Shown: piece by piece, positions 47,771 through 55,629 of the stretch
Numbering within the stretch: position 1 is the stretch's first letter
Layout: every line of letters starts with the position of its first letter
The notes under the pieces: generated by a model
Told to the model about the DNA's origin: nothing
The model's input: only the letters and a program-made list of their open reading frames with translations
The model's database searches: none
Source: an uncultured Psychroserpens sp.
GTDB taxonomy: Bacteria; Bacteroidota; Bacteroidia; Flavobacteriales; Flavobacteriaceae
DNA length: 64,000 bases
Direction: 5' to 3'
Assembly (NCBI GenBank): GCA_947489585.1
Contig: CANLEE010000010.1
Location: 1-64,000 of the forward strand
Position numbers and translations under genes: made by a program

Positions 47771-49075
47771 TTAGTTTTCTAAAACTTCTCGCATCGCTTT
47801 AGCCTTAATTAGGCATTCTTCATATTCTTTCAACGGATCACTTTTAGCAGTAATTGCACCTCCAACCGAATACGACACATAGTTATTTGTCGCATTATAA
47901 AGTATGCTACGGATGACGACATTAAAATCGAAATCATTATTTGGTGAAAAATAACCAACAGCTCCTGAATACAAACCGCGTTTGGTTTCTTCTAGGGTTT
48001 CTATAATTTGCATTGCTGAAATCTTAGGAGCTCCAGTCATACTTCCCATAGGAAATGTCGTTTTAATAATATCTACAGGGTGATTAGCTTCAGTAACTAT
48101 TGAAGTTACTGTAGAAATCATTTGATGCACTTGGCTAAAGGTATACACTTTACAAAGTTCTTCAACGGTAACACTACCCTTTGTGGCTGTTTTAGATAAA
48201 TCATTTCTAACCAAATCAACAATCATAATATTTTCACTACGTTCTTTTATATCTTCGGAAAGCTCTTGTTTTAACTTACAATCTTCTTCTATATTTGAAG
48301 ACCGTTTAGCTGTTCCTTTTATAGGCTGCGATGTAATTTTAAGACCTTCCTTTTTGATATAACGCTCTGGCGAAGCTGACATTAAATATTTATCATAAAC
48401 TCTTAAAAATGTTGCAAAAGGCGGCTTAGAAATTGCATTGAGTTTTGTATAGGTTTCTATAGGATTGATGCTTGTATTCTCTGTATAAAACTCCTGACAA
48501 AAATTTGCCTCATAAATATCCCCTCTGTGAATATGTGCCAACATCGTATTGACTTTACTGAAATACTCATCTTTGTGAATGCGAAGTTTTATTTTAATAT
48601 TCTTATCGGTACCTATTAGATTGGGCTCAAAATGGCACTCATCCCCTTTTTGTATACATTTTAAATCTTCTTCTAACTCTTCAAAAACCAAATTAAGATA
48701 ATGCGTTTCAAGCAAATTTCCTTTTAAGAAAAACACTTTTTTTGGTTGAAAGAAAAACAAATCAGGAAAATGCAAACCATCATGATTCTCAGATTTGAGT
48801 TGCTCGACGTCATTTTTTAAATCATAAGATAGGTAACCAAAAATCCAATCCTTTGTAGTCGACTGGTATTCCTTTAACTGATTGAAGGCATCAAAATAAT
48901 CAGTTTGAAAAATGGTAAATGCCTCTACTGCTAAAACCGCATCATACGACGCAAACTTATGGTCATAATCATTACTATCTAACCAAACAACCTCATCAAA
49001 TTGTTGACTCCAATTAAAGAGTTGCTCTTTAAATTTTTCAGGATTAGAAATATGTTGTGTGATCTTTTTTCTCAA
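47771..49075 (-). CDS. pabB: Aminodeoxychorismate synthase component I
   Basis: 434 residues, chorismate-binding family. The C-terminal domain has SASPERYIKKEGLKITSQPI followed by KGTAKR, MIVDLVRNDLSK, VHQMISTVTSIV, FPMGSMTGAPKISAMQIIE and GAVGYFSPNNDFDFNVVIR. The PIKGT motif carries the lysine typical of PabB, where anthranilate synthase has PIAGT. It makes 4-amino-4-deoxychorismate for folate synthesis. The start codon is TTG (49075-49073); an in-frame stop lies upstream and no in-frame ATG is found in the N-terminal domain. No pabA or pabC is seen next to it. Confidence 0.9.
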   Translation of the reverse strand: MRKKITQHISNPEKFKEQLFNWSQQFDEVVWLDSNDYDHKFASYDAVLAVEAFTIFQTDYFDAFNQLKEYQSTTKDWIFGYLSYDLKNDVEQLKSENHDGLHFPDLFFFQPKKVFFLKGNLLETHYLNLVFEELEEDLKCIQKGDECHFEPNLIGTDKNIKIKLRIHKDEYFSKVNTMLAHIHRGDIYEANFCQEFYTENTSINPIETYTKLNAISKPPFATFLRVYDKYLMSASPERYIKKEGLKITSQPIKGTAKRSSNIEEDCKLKQELSEDIKERSENIMIVDLVRNDLSKTATKGSVTVEELCKVYTFSQVHQMISTVTSIVTEANHPVDIIKTTFPMGSMTGAPKISAMQIIETLEETKRGLYSGAVGYFSPNNDFDFNVVIRSILYNATNNYVSYSVGGAITAKSDPLKEYEECLIKAKAMREVLEN

Positions 49076-49147
49076 TGCTATTTGCTAAGCAACAAAGTAC
49101 CGAATTAAAGCTGTCAATAACAAGTCTGTTTTTCCGAAGTAAAAAAT

Positions 49148-49155
49148 TACCTTTG
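49148..49155 (+). promoter_or_regulatory. Candidate -7 promoter element immediately before the DEAD-box helicase start
   Basis: TACCTTTG matches TAnnTTTG exactly and ends 4 bases before the ATG at 49160. Transcription would start at or next to the ATG, so the mRNA may be leaderless. A -33 TTG at the expected distance is not clear (CTG at 49126-49128). Confidence 0.45.
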
Positions 49156-49159
49156 CAAC

Positions 49160-50524
49160 ATGAAGGAACAAGTAACTTTTTCAGATTTAAATTTAAATAC
49201 ACCACTATATAATGCTCTAGGCGACTTAGGTTTTGAATACCCAACACCTATTCAATCACAAGCATTTAATGTTGTGGCTTCAGGAAAAGATGTCGTAGGT
49301 ATTGCGCAAACTGGTACAGGTAAAACGTTTGCTTATATGCTTCCTATTTTGAGACATTTAAAATATTCTACGCAAGAAAATCCAAGAATACTCATTTTAG
49401 TGCCAACGCGTGAGCTAGTTGTTCAAGTTGTTGATGAAATTGAAAAGATTGCTACCTATATCAATGTTAGGGTTTTAGGTGTTTATGGTGGCACAAATAT
49501 TAACACACAAAAACATGCTATTGCGCAAGGGCAAGATATTATTGTAGCAACACCTGGTCGACTATTTGACTTAGCAGTTAGTCGTGTTTTACAATTAAAA
49601 TCGATTCAAAAATTAGTTATTGATGAAGTAGATGTCATGTTAGACTTGGGATTTAGACATCAATTATTAAACATCTTTGATATCTTACCAGAACGTCGTC
49701 AAAACATTATGTTTTCGGCAACAATGACTGAAGATGTTGATGAATTGATTACAGGTTTTTTCATTAAACCGCAACGTGTTACAGTAGCCATTTCGGGAAC
49801 ACCGCTTCATAATATTAAGCAACAACGCTATGAAGTACCAAATTTTTATACTAAAGTAAATTTACTAGAACATTTACTCCACGATTCAGAAACATATCAT
49901 AAGACACTTGTATTTGTCGCTTTTAAAAAACTAGCCGATCGTTTATTTGATGAGTTAGAAGAGCGTTTTCCGGGTCAATCATGTGTGATTCACTCCAACA
50001 AAACTCAAAATTATAGGCTAAGAAGTATCGAACAATTTAGAGCTGGTGATAATAGGGTTTTAATTGCCACAGATGTTATGGCTCGTGGTTTAGACATTGA
50101 AAACATAAGCCATGTTATCAATTTTGACACACCAAAATATCCTGAAAATTATATGCATCGAATTGGTAGAACTGGTCGTGCAGAGCAACAAGGACATGCA
50201 TTGACATTTTCGAAAGAAAAGGAATACGAAGCTTTCCAAACGATTGAAGATTATATGGACATGAAAGTCCCTTTGCTTGATTTTCCTTCAGAAGTTGAAA
50301 TCTCTAAGCAATTGATAGAAGAAGAGCGTCCACAAATTAAAGAACGATATAATCCGACCAAACGCAGAGATGAAGATGCTCCAGGGCCAGCATTTCATGA
50401 AAAGAAAGACAAGAACAAAAAAGAAAACTTAGGTGGCTCATACAAGTTTAAAATTGCTGCAAAATATAAAAAACCTAAAACCAAAGGTGATAAAAATTAT
50501 AACAAGCGGAATAAAAAGAAGTAA
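49160..50524 (+). CDS. DEAD-box family ATP-dependent RNA helicase
   Basis: 454 residues. Q motif (GFEYPTPIQSQAF), motif I AQTGTGKT, Ia PTREL, Ib TPGR, motif II DEVD in place of DEAD (LVIDEVDVMLDLGF), III SAT, V RGLDI and VI HRIGRTGR. The C-terminal 60 residues are a basic, Lys-rich tail ending in NYNKRNKKK, likely for RNA binding. Such helicases act in ribosome assembly or mRNA turnover; which one cannot be told. The DEVD variant keeps the two catalytic acids at positions 1 and 2. Confidence 0.93.
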   Translation: MKEQVTFSDLNLNTPLYNALGDLGFEYPTPIQSQAFNVVASGKDVVGIAQTGTGKTFAYMLPILRHLKYSTQENPRILILVPTRELVVQVVDEIEKIATYINVRVLGVYGGTNINTQKHAIAQGQDIIVATPGRLFDLAVSRVLQLKSIQKLVIDEVDVMLDLGFRHQLLNIFDILPERRQNIMFSATMTEDVDELITGFFIKPQRVTVAISGTPLHNIKQQRYEVPNFYTKVNLLEHLLHDSETYHKTLVFVAFKKLADRLFDELEERFPGQSCVIHSNKTQNYRLRSIEQFRAGDNRVLIATDVMARGLDIENISHVINFDTPKYPENYMHRIGRTGRAEQQGHALTFSKEKEYEAFQTIEDYMDMKVPLLDFPSEVEISKQLIEEERPQIKERYNPTKRRDEDAPGPAFHEKKDKNKKENLGGSYKFKIAAKYKKPKTKGDKNYNKRNKKK

Positions 50525-50657
50525 TCCAAAATATTAAAATTTCAATCCCATCTCTATAACATTTATGTAAGTAAGTCTTCACAATTGTCACACTTACAAA
50601 TACTTAAATCTATTAGTTCTAAAAAAATAAATTTCATATATAAGATTGGCATGAGTA

Positions 50658-50691
50658 TTGAATACTATCTTATGAAAATCATTTATTTTTG
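50658..50691 (+). promoter_or_regulatory. Promoter-like sequence in the helicase-MscS gap (plus strand)
   Basis: TATTG ending at 50660 and TATTTTTG at 50684-50691 match the Bacteroidota -33 and -7 elements with a 23-base spacer, a little long. No plus-strand gene follows before 52720. It may be chance in AT-rich DNA, or the promoter of a small untranslated RNA. Confidence 0.25.
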
Positions 50692-50710
50692 CAACTATTG
50701 AGGTAACAGC

Positions 50711-50745
50711 AAAAAAAAATCCCTTTCCAAATTAATGGAAAGGGA
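50711..50745 (-). terminator. Rho-independent terminator of the mechanosensitive channel gene
   Basis: On the minus strand, a 9-bp stem TCCCTTTCC/GGAAAGGGA (arms 50720-50728 and 50737-50745) with an 8-nt loop is followed by nine T residues (the A-run at 50711-50719). It lies 65 bp after the stop of the MscS-like gene. A further 10-bp inverted repeat (50760-50769 and 50809-50818) overlaps the stop codon of that gene. Confidence 0.8.
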
Positions 50746-50809
50746 CTATAGAAAGCCAAGTAGACTAGATCAGTAATTGACATAATTATAATCTATAACC
50801 CTAGATTGT

Positions 50810-51640
50810 CTAGTCTACAACCTTAATGTGGCTTTCTACAATATCTTTAATTGGTATGATCACTTTCATACCATTCTGTTTTTTTAATACTACTGATATA
50901 TTTTCGATGGCATCTACTTCATAAATTTCATCTTGAAACTCAATTTTTTTCCCTACTTCAAATGTTTTTCTAGTATAAAACGTTTTTAATAAATCACCAA
51001 CAATCTCTTTTGCACCTAAGCCAAATGCTAAAGCAAATGCTACTAAAAATGCAGCGAGAATCATGGTGAAGTTACTTGTAATGATTTCAGTATCAACTCC
51101 AGCTTGGTTTAATGCTGTAATAGAAATAAAAATCAACAATAAGAAAAATACGATTTGGCTAATGATTTTTGCACCTGACAAGTCCATCGATTCAAAAAAT
51201 GATTTCAATCCTTTTTTTACAAAGTTTGCAAATAGCAAACCAGCTGTAAATATGACCAGCGCTACAAATAACTGAGGCAGATATCCTAAGAAGCTACTAA
51301 TTTGCTCTGAAATAATTTTAAGGTTTAGTATATCAGATACCATAATTAAAAGCATGATATAAATCAGCCATTTCACAAAAGTTGATACAATCTTAATCGT
51401 ATCAAAATTGAGTTTTTTGCCTTCTACAATTTCAATCTCATTTAATTTATCATCTAGTTTATTGGCATTGGCTAATTTTAAAGCCTTCTTTATGATTTTT
51501 ACTACTATTTTAGTAACCAACCAACCCAATATTAATATCACTAATGCTCCAATAATGCTTGGAAATATTTTAGTCATTTCATGCCACATTGTAGATAGTG
51601 AATCCATTGCAATATTTTTATATTCTGTTACTTTATCCAT
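50810..51640 (-). CDS. MscS-type mechanosensitive ion channel family protein
   Basis: 276 residues with about four to five membrane helices. Residues about 25-55 form a TM-helix-repeat unit (FPSIIGALVILILGWLVTKI); a second unit starts near 115 (LGYLPQLFVALVIFTAGLLF). The pore-like helix and first beta-domain residues are ILAAFLVAFALAFGLGAKEI then VGDLL, followed by FEVGKKIEFQDEIYEVDAIE. This matches the small MscS/CmpX-like group with conserved TM helix repeats; the cytoplasmic domain is short. It should open under osmotic stress. It is 27 bp after a small gene and a sigma factor gene on the same strand. Confidence 0.82.
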   Translation of the reverse strand: MDKVTEYKNIAMDSLSTMWHEMTKIFPSIIGALVILILGWLVTKIVVKIIKKALKLANANKLDDKLNEIEIVEGKKLNFDTIKIVSTFVKWLIYIMLLIMVSDILNLKIISEQISSFLGYLPQLFVALVIFTAGLLFANFVKKGLKSFFESMDLSGAKIISQIVFFLLLIFISITALNQAGVDTEIITSNFTMILAAFLVAFALAFGLGAKEIVGDLLKTFYTRKTFEVGKKIEFQDEIYEVDAIENISVVLKKQNGMKVIIPIKDIVESHIKVVD

Positions 51641-51667
51641 GATTATTATTAATTAAATAGCTATTTA

Positions 51668-51847
51668 TTATTCGTTTTTACCCCTTCTACTCATAACCGT
51701 TTCAATAACATCTCCAAGGTTATAAGAAAACAGTTCTGCTAACTCCATTAGCAATTTTGCAATGGCAATATCATTCATAACCTTAGACTTCAATTCCTGC
51801 GGAACTGACTTCAATGGCTTATCTATATCTCTAAACGGATTTTCCAT
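51668..51847 (-). CDS. Small protein (59 aa) downstream of the sigma factor gene
   Basis: The ATG at 51847-51845 shares its first base with the stop of the sigma factor gene (TAATG), so translation is probably coupled. The product begins MENPFRDIDKPLKSVPQELK and has a predicted helix with KVMNDIAIAKLLMELAELF; it has no membrane segment. It ends at the stop at 51670-51668, 27 bp before the channel gene. I do not recognise a family. Coupling and position suggest a partner or modulator of the sigma factor, or simply a co-regulated gene. Confidence 0.65.
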   Translation of the reverse strand: MENPFRDIDKPLKSVPQELKSKVMNDIAIAKLLMELAELFSYNLGDVIETVMSRRGKNE

Positions 51848-52422
51848 TACTTAAGGTTATTTTCGTAAACAGTTAACAATTTATCTTTAGCGCGTTTTAT
51901 TCTCATTTTAACTGCGCTTTCTCCAACACCTAAAACACTTTCAATTTCCTTTATAGAAAGGTTATCTTGATATTTTAGTAAAAGTATCATCTTCTCATCT
52001 GGTGATACAAGTTCTAATGCTTTTTTGAGTTTATCAACTCTCATGTCACTAAAATCTGAAGACTCATCATAATCTTCAGAAATATTCTCTATATCTGCAT
52101 AATCTACAGATTGTTTTTCAAACTTTTTAGCCGTATTTCTCGTCACATAATTCACACAATGATTGTATGTAAATGCATACAACCATGTTGAAAATTTAGA
52201 CTTCCCTTTAAAACTAGCTAGTTTCACAAACAACTTTAAAAACACGTCTTGTGTTAAATCTTTTGCTTCATCTTCATCTCTAGCAAAGCCATAGCATTTA
52301 TTGTACACTAGGTTTGCAAAACGATCATACAGCACTCCAAAAAGCAGGGTGTCATTCGTTTTGACAATAGTGCTCACAAGCTCTTCGTCTGTTAATTTGT
52401 CAATTTTACTAGAGGGTTCCAA
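51847..52422 (-). CDS. ECF-type RNA polymerase sigma factor
   Basis: 191 residues. Region 2: LFGVLYDRFANLVYNKCYGF, DEAKDLTQDVFLKLFVKLAS and FSTWLYAFTYNHCVNYVTRN. Region 4: ELVSPDEKMILLLKYQDNLS, then IKEIESVLGVGESAVKMRIK. The start is TTG at 52422-52420; an in-frame TAA lies directly before it and the next in-frame ATG is inside the conserved part. No classical membrane anti-sigma gene is adjacent; instead a 59-residue gene and an MscS-like channel follow. Confidence 0.9.
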   Translation of the reverse strand: MEPSSKIDKLTDEELVSTIVKTNDTLLFGVLYDRFANLVYNKCYGFARDEDEAKDLTQDVFLKLFVKLASFKGKSKFSTWLYAFTYNHCVNYVTRNTAKKFEKQSVDYADIENISEDYDESSDFSDMRVDKLKKALELVSPDEKMILLLKYQDNLSIKEIESVLGVGESAVKMRIKRAKDKLLTVYENNLK

Positions 52423-52719
52423 TTATGTCGGATTGGGTTTTAAGGTTTATATTAAGACACGACAATTATATTAAAGTCACTTAATTTTTACTTAATCTGT
52501 TAAAATTATAAAATTTAACACTGGAAGCCACTAAAATTGGGTTATAAAAAAAGTAAAAAACACTAATTTAGCTGTGTAAACTTTACTTTATTTTCTGAAA
52601 TATCAAATGCAAGTCACTATTGCATTACTGTTAATTATTTATAAAAATTCCGCAACATTCAATAAAACTGTTGTTTTTTGCGTTGTATCACTAATGCTAT
52701 TTTTTAAACCGTCTGCTTA
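52423..52719. other. 297-bp intergenic region, divergent
   Basis: AT-rich region between the sigma factor gene and the plus-strand gene at 52720. I found no clear TAnnTTTG element on either strand, no stable hairpin with a U-run and no ORF of note. Confidence 0.4.
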
Positions 52720-53310
52720 ATGAAAGAATATCTACACAACGCTATTCCTAACTTACAACCGTTTGATTATCTACTTCATCACGATGATTTATTTATCAAT
52801 CAGCAATGGGTTTTAGTTAATGGTATTTCAAAAAAGAAATCTATTTACACCTTTAAAGAAGACAATATTCTAGAAATATCTAGAAAACAATCTATTATTG
52901 AAACCTCTTGGACCATAAACATTCAAAATGTGTTTTCCATTGAAACTGAAGATGGTTTAATTACAGTCAAAGCCTATTTCAAAGATAATGACGTACTTGT
53001 TCTCAATCATCAGAATAAAAAAGAATTTGCATTATTTATAAATACAACGAACTACACAGAAGACTTAAATTCAGTTGAAGATGTTCAAAAGTTTTTAAAA
53101 GGAAAATACAAACAAAAGGTCACTAATTTAATTTATGATCACGAGTTTTATTATATCGAAAAGTCTCAAGAATTTGGGCCTTATAAGGTTGAAGAACTTT
53201 CAGACAAAGTAAAGAAAGAGGAAATAAGCATGTACTGCTTTGTAAGAGACGTTAACGAATATGATTATAGCAATCGCTTACGCATTTATGATTTAATTAA
53301 AGAGCTCTAA
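52720..53310 (+). CDS. Hypothetical protein with C-terminal GYF_2-like domain
   Basis: 196 residues, cytoplasmic. The N-terminal two thirds look beta-rich (WVLVNGISKKKSIYTFKEDN, WTINIQNVFSIETEDGLITV) and are not familiar. The last 50 residues, FYYIEKSQEFGPYKVEELSD and following, resemble the GYF_2 domain that often sits at the ends of bacterial membrane or envelope proteins and binds peptide segments. Function unknown. It ends 1 bp before the convergent gene at 53312. Confidence 0.55.
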   Translation: MKEYLHNAIPNLQPFDYLLHHDDLFINQQWVLVNGISKKKSIYTFKEDNILEISRKQSIIETSWTINIQNVFSIETEDGLITVKAYFKDNDVLVLNHQNKKEFALFINTTNYTEDLNSVEDVQKFLKGKYKQKVTNLIYDHEFYYIEKSQEFGPYKVEELSDKVKKEEISMYCFVRDVNEYDYSNRLRIYDLIKEL

Positions 53311-53311
53311 A

Positions 53312-53710
53312 TTATTTAGGTTTTAGCGTCATTACATAATTATAGCTTTCTTTAAAATAATCAACCAGCAGCTGAGTGTCGCTATATAACGTTTCAGGAA
53401 CTTTCACATAATCACGCATGACTGCACCATGAGATTTATAAATAGTAGCATTATGTTTTTCTTTAAAGGTTTCCTGCGATTCTTTTGATAGGCGAATACC
53501 AATTTCGGCATCTTTATTTAATAACGTAAACATATAGCCATTGGCAGATGTGTAAATCATCTTCTTGCCTTTGCGTTCAAAATCTGGGCATTGTTCAACA
53601 ATGCTGTCATAAAATTTTAATTGCTCTTCCCACATAATATTATCATTAGATGTTTTAAATATACAAAAGACGTCTGTAGAATAATTCATAAACTGGTTAT
53701 TAATTTCCAT
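53312..53710 (-). CDS. Hypothetical small protein, TfoX-N/YjbR-like fold suspected
   Basis: 132 residues, no signal peptide. The arrangement KGKKMIYTSANGYMFTLLNK, IGIRLSKESQETF and GAVMRDYVKVPETL resembles the short proteins of the TfoX N-terminal/YdhG group (surface recognition, then a VMxxYVxVP strand). Their function is poorly known. The gene is isolated, convergent with the preceding gene and divergent from the TPR lipoprotein. Confidence 0.5.
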   Translation of the reverse strand: MEINNQFMNYSTDVFCIFKTSNDNIMWEEQLKFYDSIVEQCPDFERKGKKMIYTSANGYMFTLLNKDAEIGIRLSKESQETFKEKHNATIYKSHGAVMRDYVKVPETLYSDTQLLVDYFKESYNYVMTLKPK

Positions 53711-53814
53711 ATATACCTCAATTCATTCCATGTATACATTTGTTATTGTGAGAATGTTAATGCTTAACTATTTTAGCCCTAACTAATTTATAACACAATC
53801 AAAATATATCCAAG

Positions 53815-55542
53815 ATGAAAAATGCACTTCTTTTTCTGCTTTGCCTCATCTCCTTTTTTCTTTCCTGCAAGAATGACAAATCTACAGAAGAACTTATCGT
53901 CATAAAAACACCTCCATTGGCAAAATATACTTGTGTACCAAGAATTACAGATGCCGATTGGTATAAAAAAGATAATAAGGCGCCACTATTTGATGGCTTA
54001 GGAACTTTAAACTACCCTATTACTACCACTAATAATCTTGTCCAAAAGTATTTTAATCAAGGACTAACTTTAGCTTATGCCTTTAATCATGCTGAGGCCG
54101 CTCGCTCATTTTTTTATGCTACAAAACTAGACCCAGAATGCGCTATGGCCTTTTGGGGTTATGCCTATGTATTAGGACCAAACTATAATGCAGGTATGGA
54201 AGACGATCATTACGAGCGTGCTTACAATGCTATACAAGAAGCAAAAAAACTGTCCGTAAATTCTACAGATAAAGAGAAAGCATTAATTAATGCCATGGCC
54301 GAACGCTATTCAGCAACACCACCTGAAGATCGATCTCCATTAGATATCAATTATTCTAATGCATTAAAAATGATACACAATACCTATCCTGATGATTCTG
54401 AAGTGGCAACTTTATATGCTGAATCTGTCATGAATTTGCATCCTTGGGACTTAAATGAAAAGGATGGCACCGAAAAACCATGGACACCAGCAATTGTATC
54501 CCTTTTAGATGACATCATAAAAGCCAATCCAACACATCCAGGAGCTAATCATTTTTATATACATGCCGTTGAAGCATCAAGCACTCCAGAACGTGCTTAC
54601 ACCTCAGCAAAAGTATTTGATGATGGCACTATTCCTGGTGCTGGACATTTAGTACATATGCCATCTCATGTCTATATTAGAACAGGAGATTATCATAAAG
54701 GAACTGTGTCTAATATTAACGCTATAAAAGCTGACAGTTCTTATGTTACCTTATGTCATGCGCAAGGAGCATATCCTCTAGCCTATTATCCACACAATTA
54801 TCATTTTATGGCAGCTACAGCAGCTTTAGAAGGCAACAAACATTGGGCGATGATTGGTGCCAATAAAGTATCACAACATGTCCATCCAGATATTATGGCA
54901 GAACCAGGTTGGGGAACACTACAGCATTATTATGTGATTCCTTATTACACTATGGTAAAGTTTGGTCTATGGGATGAGATTCTCAAAAAAGAAGAGTCGA
55001 GCACACTAAAATATCCTTTAGCCATGCAACATTATGCTAAAGGCATGGCTTATATCGCTAAACATAAACTAGACAAAGCTAAAAGCGAATTAGACGCTTT
55101 AAAAGTATATGCAGCAGATGAAAGTATGAATGACATTACCATTTGGGATATCAATACCGTAGGTAATTTGATTGGTATTGCTGATAAAGTTTTAGAAGCC
55201 GAACTATTAGCGTCTCAAGGTGAATTTAAAACCAGTATAAAATTATTGCGAGAAGCCGTAGTTATTGAAGATGCATTAAACTATAATGAACCACCAGATT
55301 GGTTCTTCTCTATTAGACATCATTTAGGAGATATATTTATAAAAAATAAACAATACCAAGAAGCTATAGCAATCTACAAAGAGGATTTAAAACGATTGCC
55401 AAGAAATGGTTGGGCGCAACATGGTTTGAAGTTAGCCTACGAAAAACTAGGTGATGCAGATAATGTTGCTAAAATGAAAGAAGCTATCAAAGACAGTTGG
55501 GCAACGGCCGACATTGAATTGCTTGGGTCTAAAGTAAAATAG
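53815..55542 (+). CDS. TPR-repeat lipoprotein
   Basis: 575 residues. A lipoprotein signal (LLFLLCLISFFLSC, with Cys18) is followed by a charged KNDKSTEE linker. The mature protein has many helix pairs with TPR-like features (YFNQGLTLAYAFNHAEAARS, YAQG-type repeats, and KQYQEAIAIYKEDLKRLPRN near the end). HPGANHFYIHAVEAS and HMPSHVYIRTGDY, rich in His, recur in a family of secreted TPR proteins of unknown role. It should be on the outer membrane or periplasm. It is followed by a terminator at 55552. Confidence 0.78.
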   Translation: MKNALLFLLCLISFFLSCKNDKSTEELIVIKTPPLAKYTCVPRITDADWYKKDNKAPLFDGLGTLNYPITTTNNLVQKYFNQGLTLAYAFNHAEAARSFFYATKLDPECAMAFWGYAYVLGPNYNAGMEDDHYERAYNAIQEAKKLSVNSTDKEKALINAMAERYSATPPEDRSPLDINYSNALKMIHNTYPDDSEVATLYAESVMNLHPWDLNEKDGTEKPWTPAIVSLLDDIIKANPTHPGANHFYIHAVEASSTPERAYTSAKVFDDGTIPGAGHLVHMPSHVYIRTGDYHKGTVSNINAIKADSSYVTLCHAQGAYPLAYYPHNYHFMAATAALEGNKHWAMIGANKVSQHVHPDIMAEPGWGTLQHYYVIPYYTMVKFGLWDEILKKEESSTLKYPLAMQHYAKGMAYIAKHKLDKAKSELDALKVYAADESMNDITIWDINTVGNLIGIADKVLEAELLASQGEFKTSIKLLREAVVIEDALNYNEPPDWFFSIRHHLGDIFIKNKQYQEAIAIYKEDLKRLPRNGWAQHGLKLAYEKLGDADNVAKMKEAIKDSWATADIELLGSKVK

Positions 55543-55551
55543 AAAAGTAAA

Positions 55552-55590
55552 AAAGCGAACCCGTTGAGTTCGCTTTAATTCTCATTTTTT
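55552..55590 (+). terminator. Terminator hairpin after the TPR lipoprotein gene
   Basis: Stem AAAGCGAAC (55552-55560) and GTTCGCTTT (55568-55576), 9 bp perfect, loop CCGTTGA, followed by AATTCTCATTTTTT. The A-run before the stem also lets it act for the convergent lpdA gene. It is 9 bp after the lipoprotein stop codon. Confidence 0.85.
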
Positions 55591-55597
55591 ATGTAAT

Positions 55598-55619
55598 ATT
55601 CCTCGACTGCGCTAGGAAT
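55598..55619. repeat. Short palindromic intergenic repeat, copy 2
   Basis: ATTCCT (55598-55603), loop CGACTGCGCT (55604-55613), AGGAAT (55614-55619), then GACA. It shares the loop core with the repeat at 36638-36659 but has different arms, which still pair. It lies between the TPR lipoprotein terminator and the end of lpdA. Confidence 0.6.
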
Positions 55620-55629
55620 GACAAATCAA

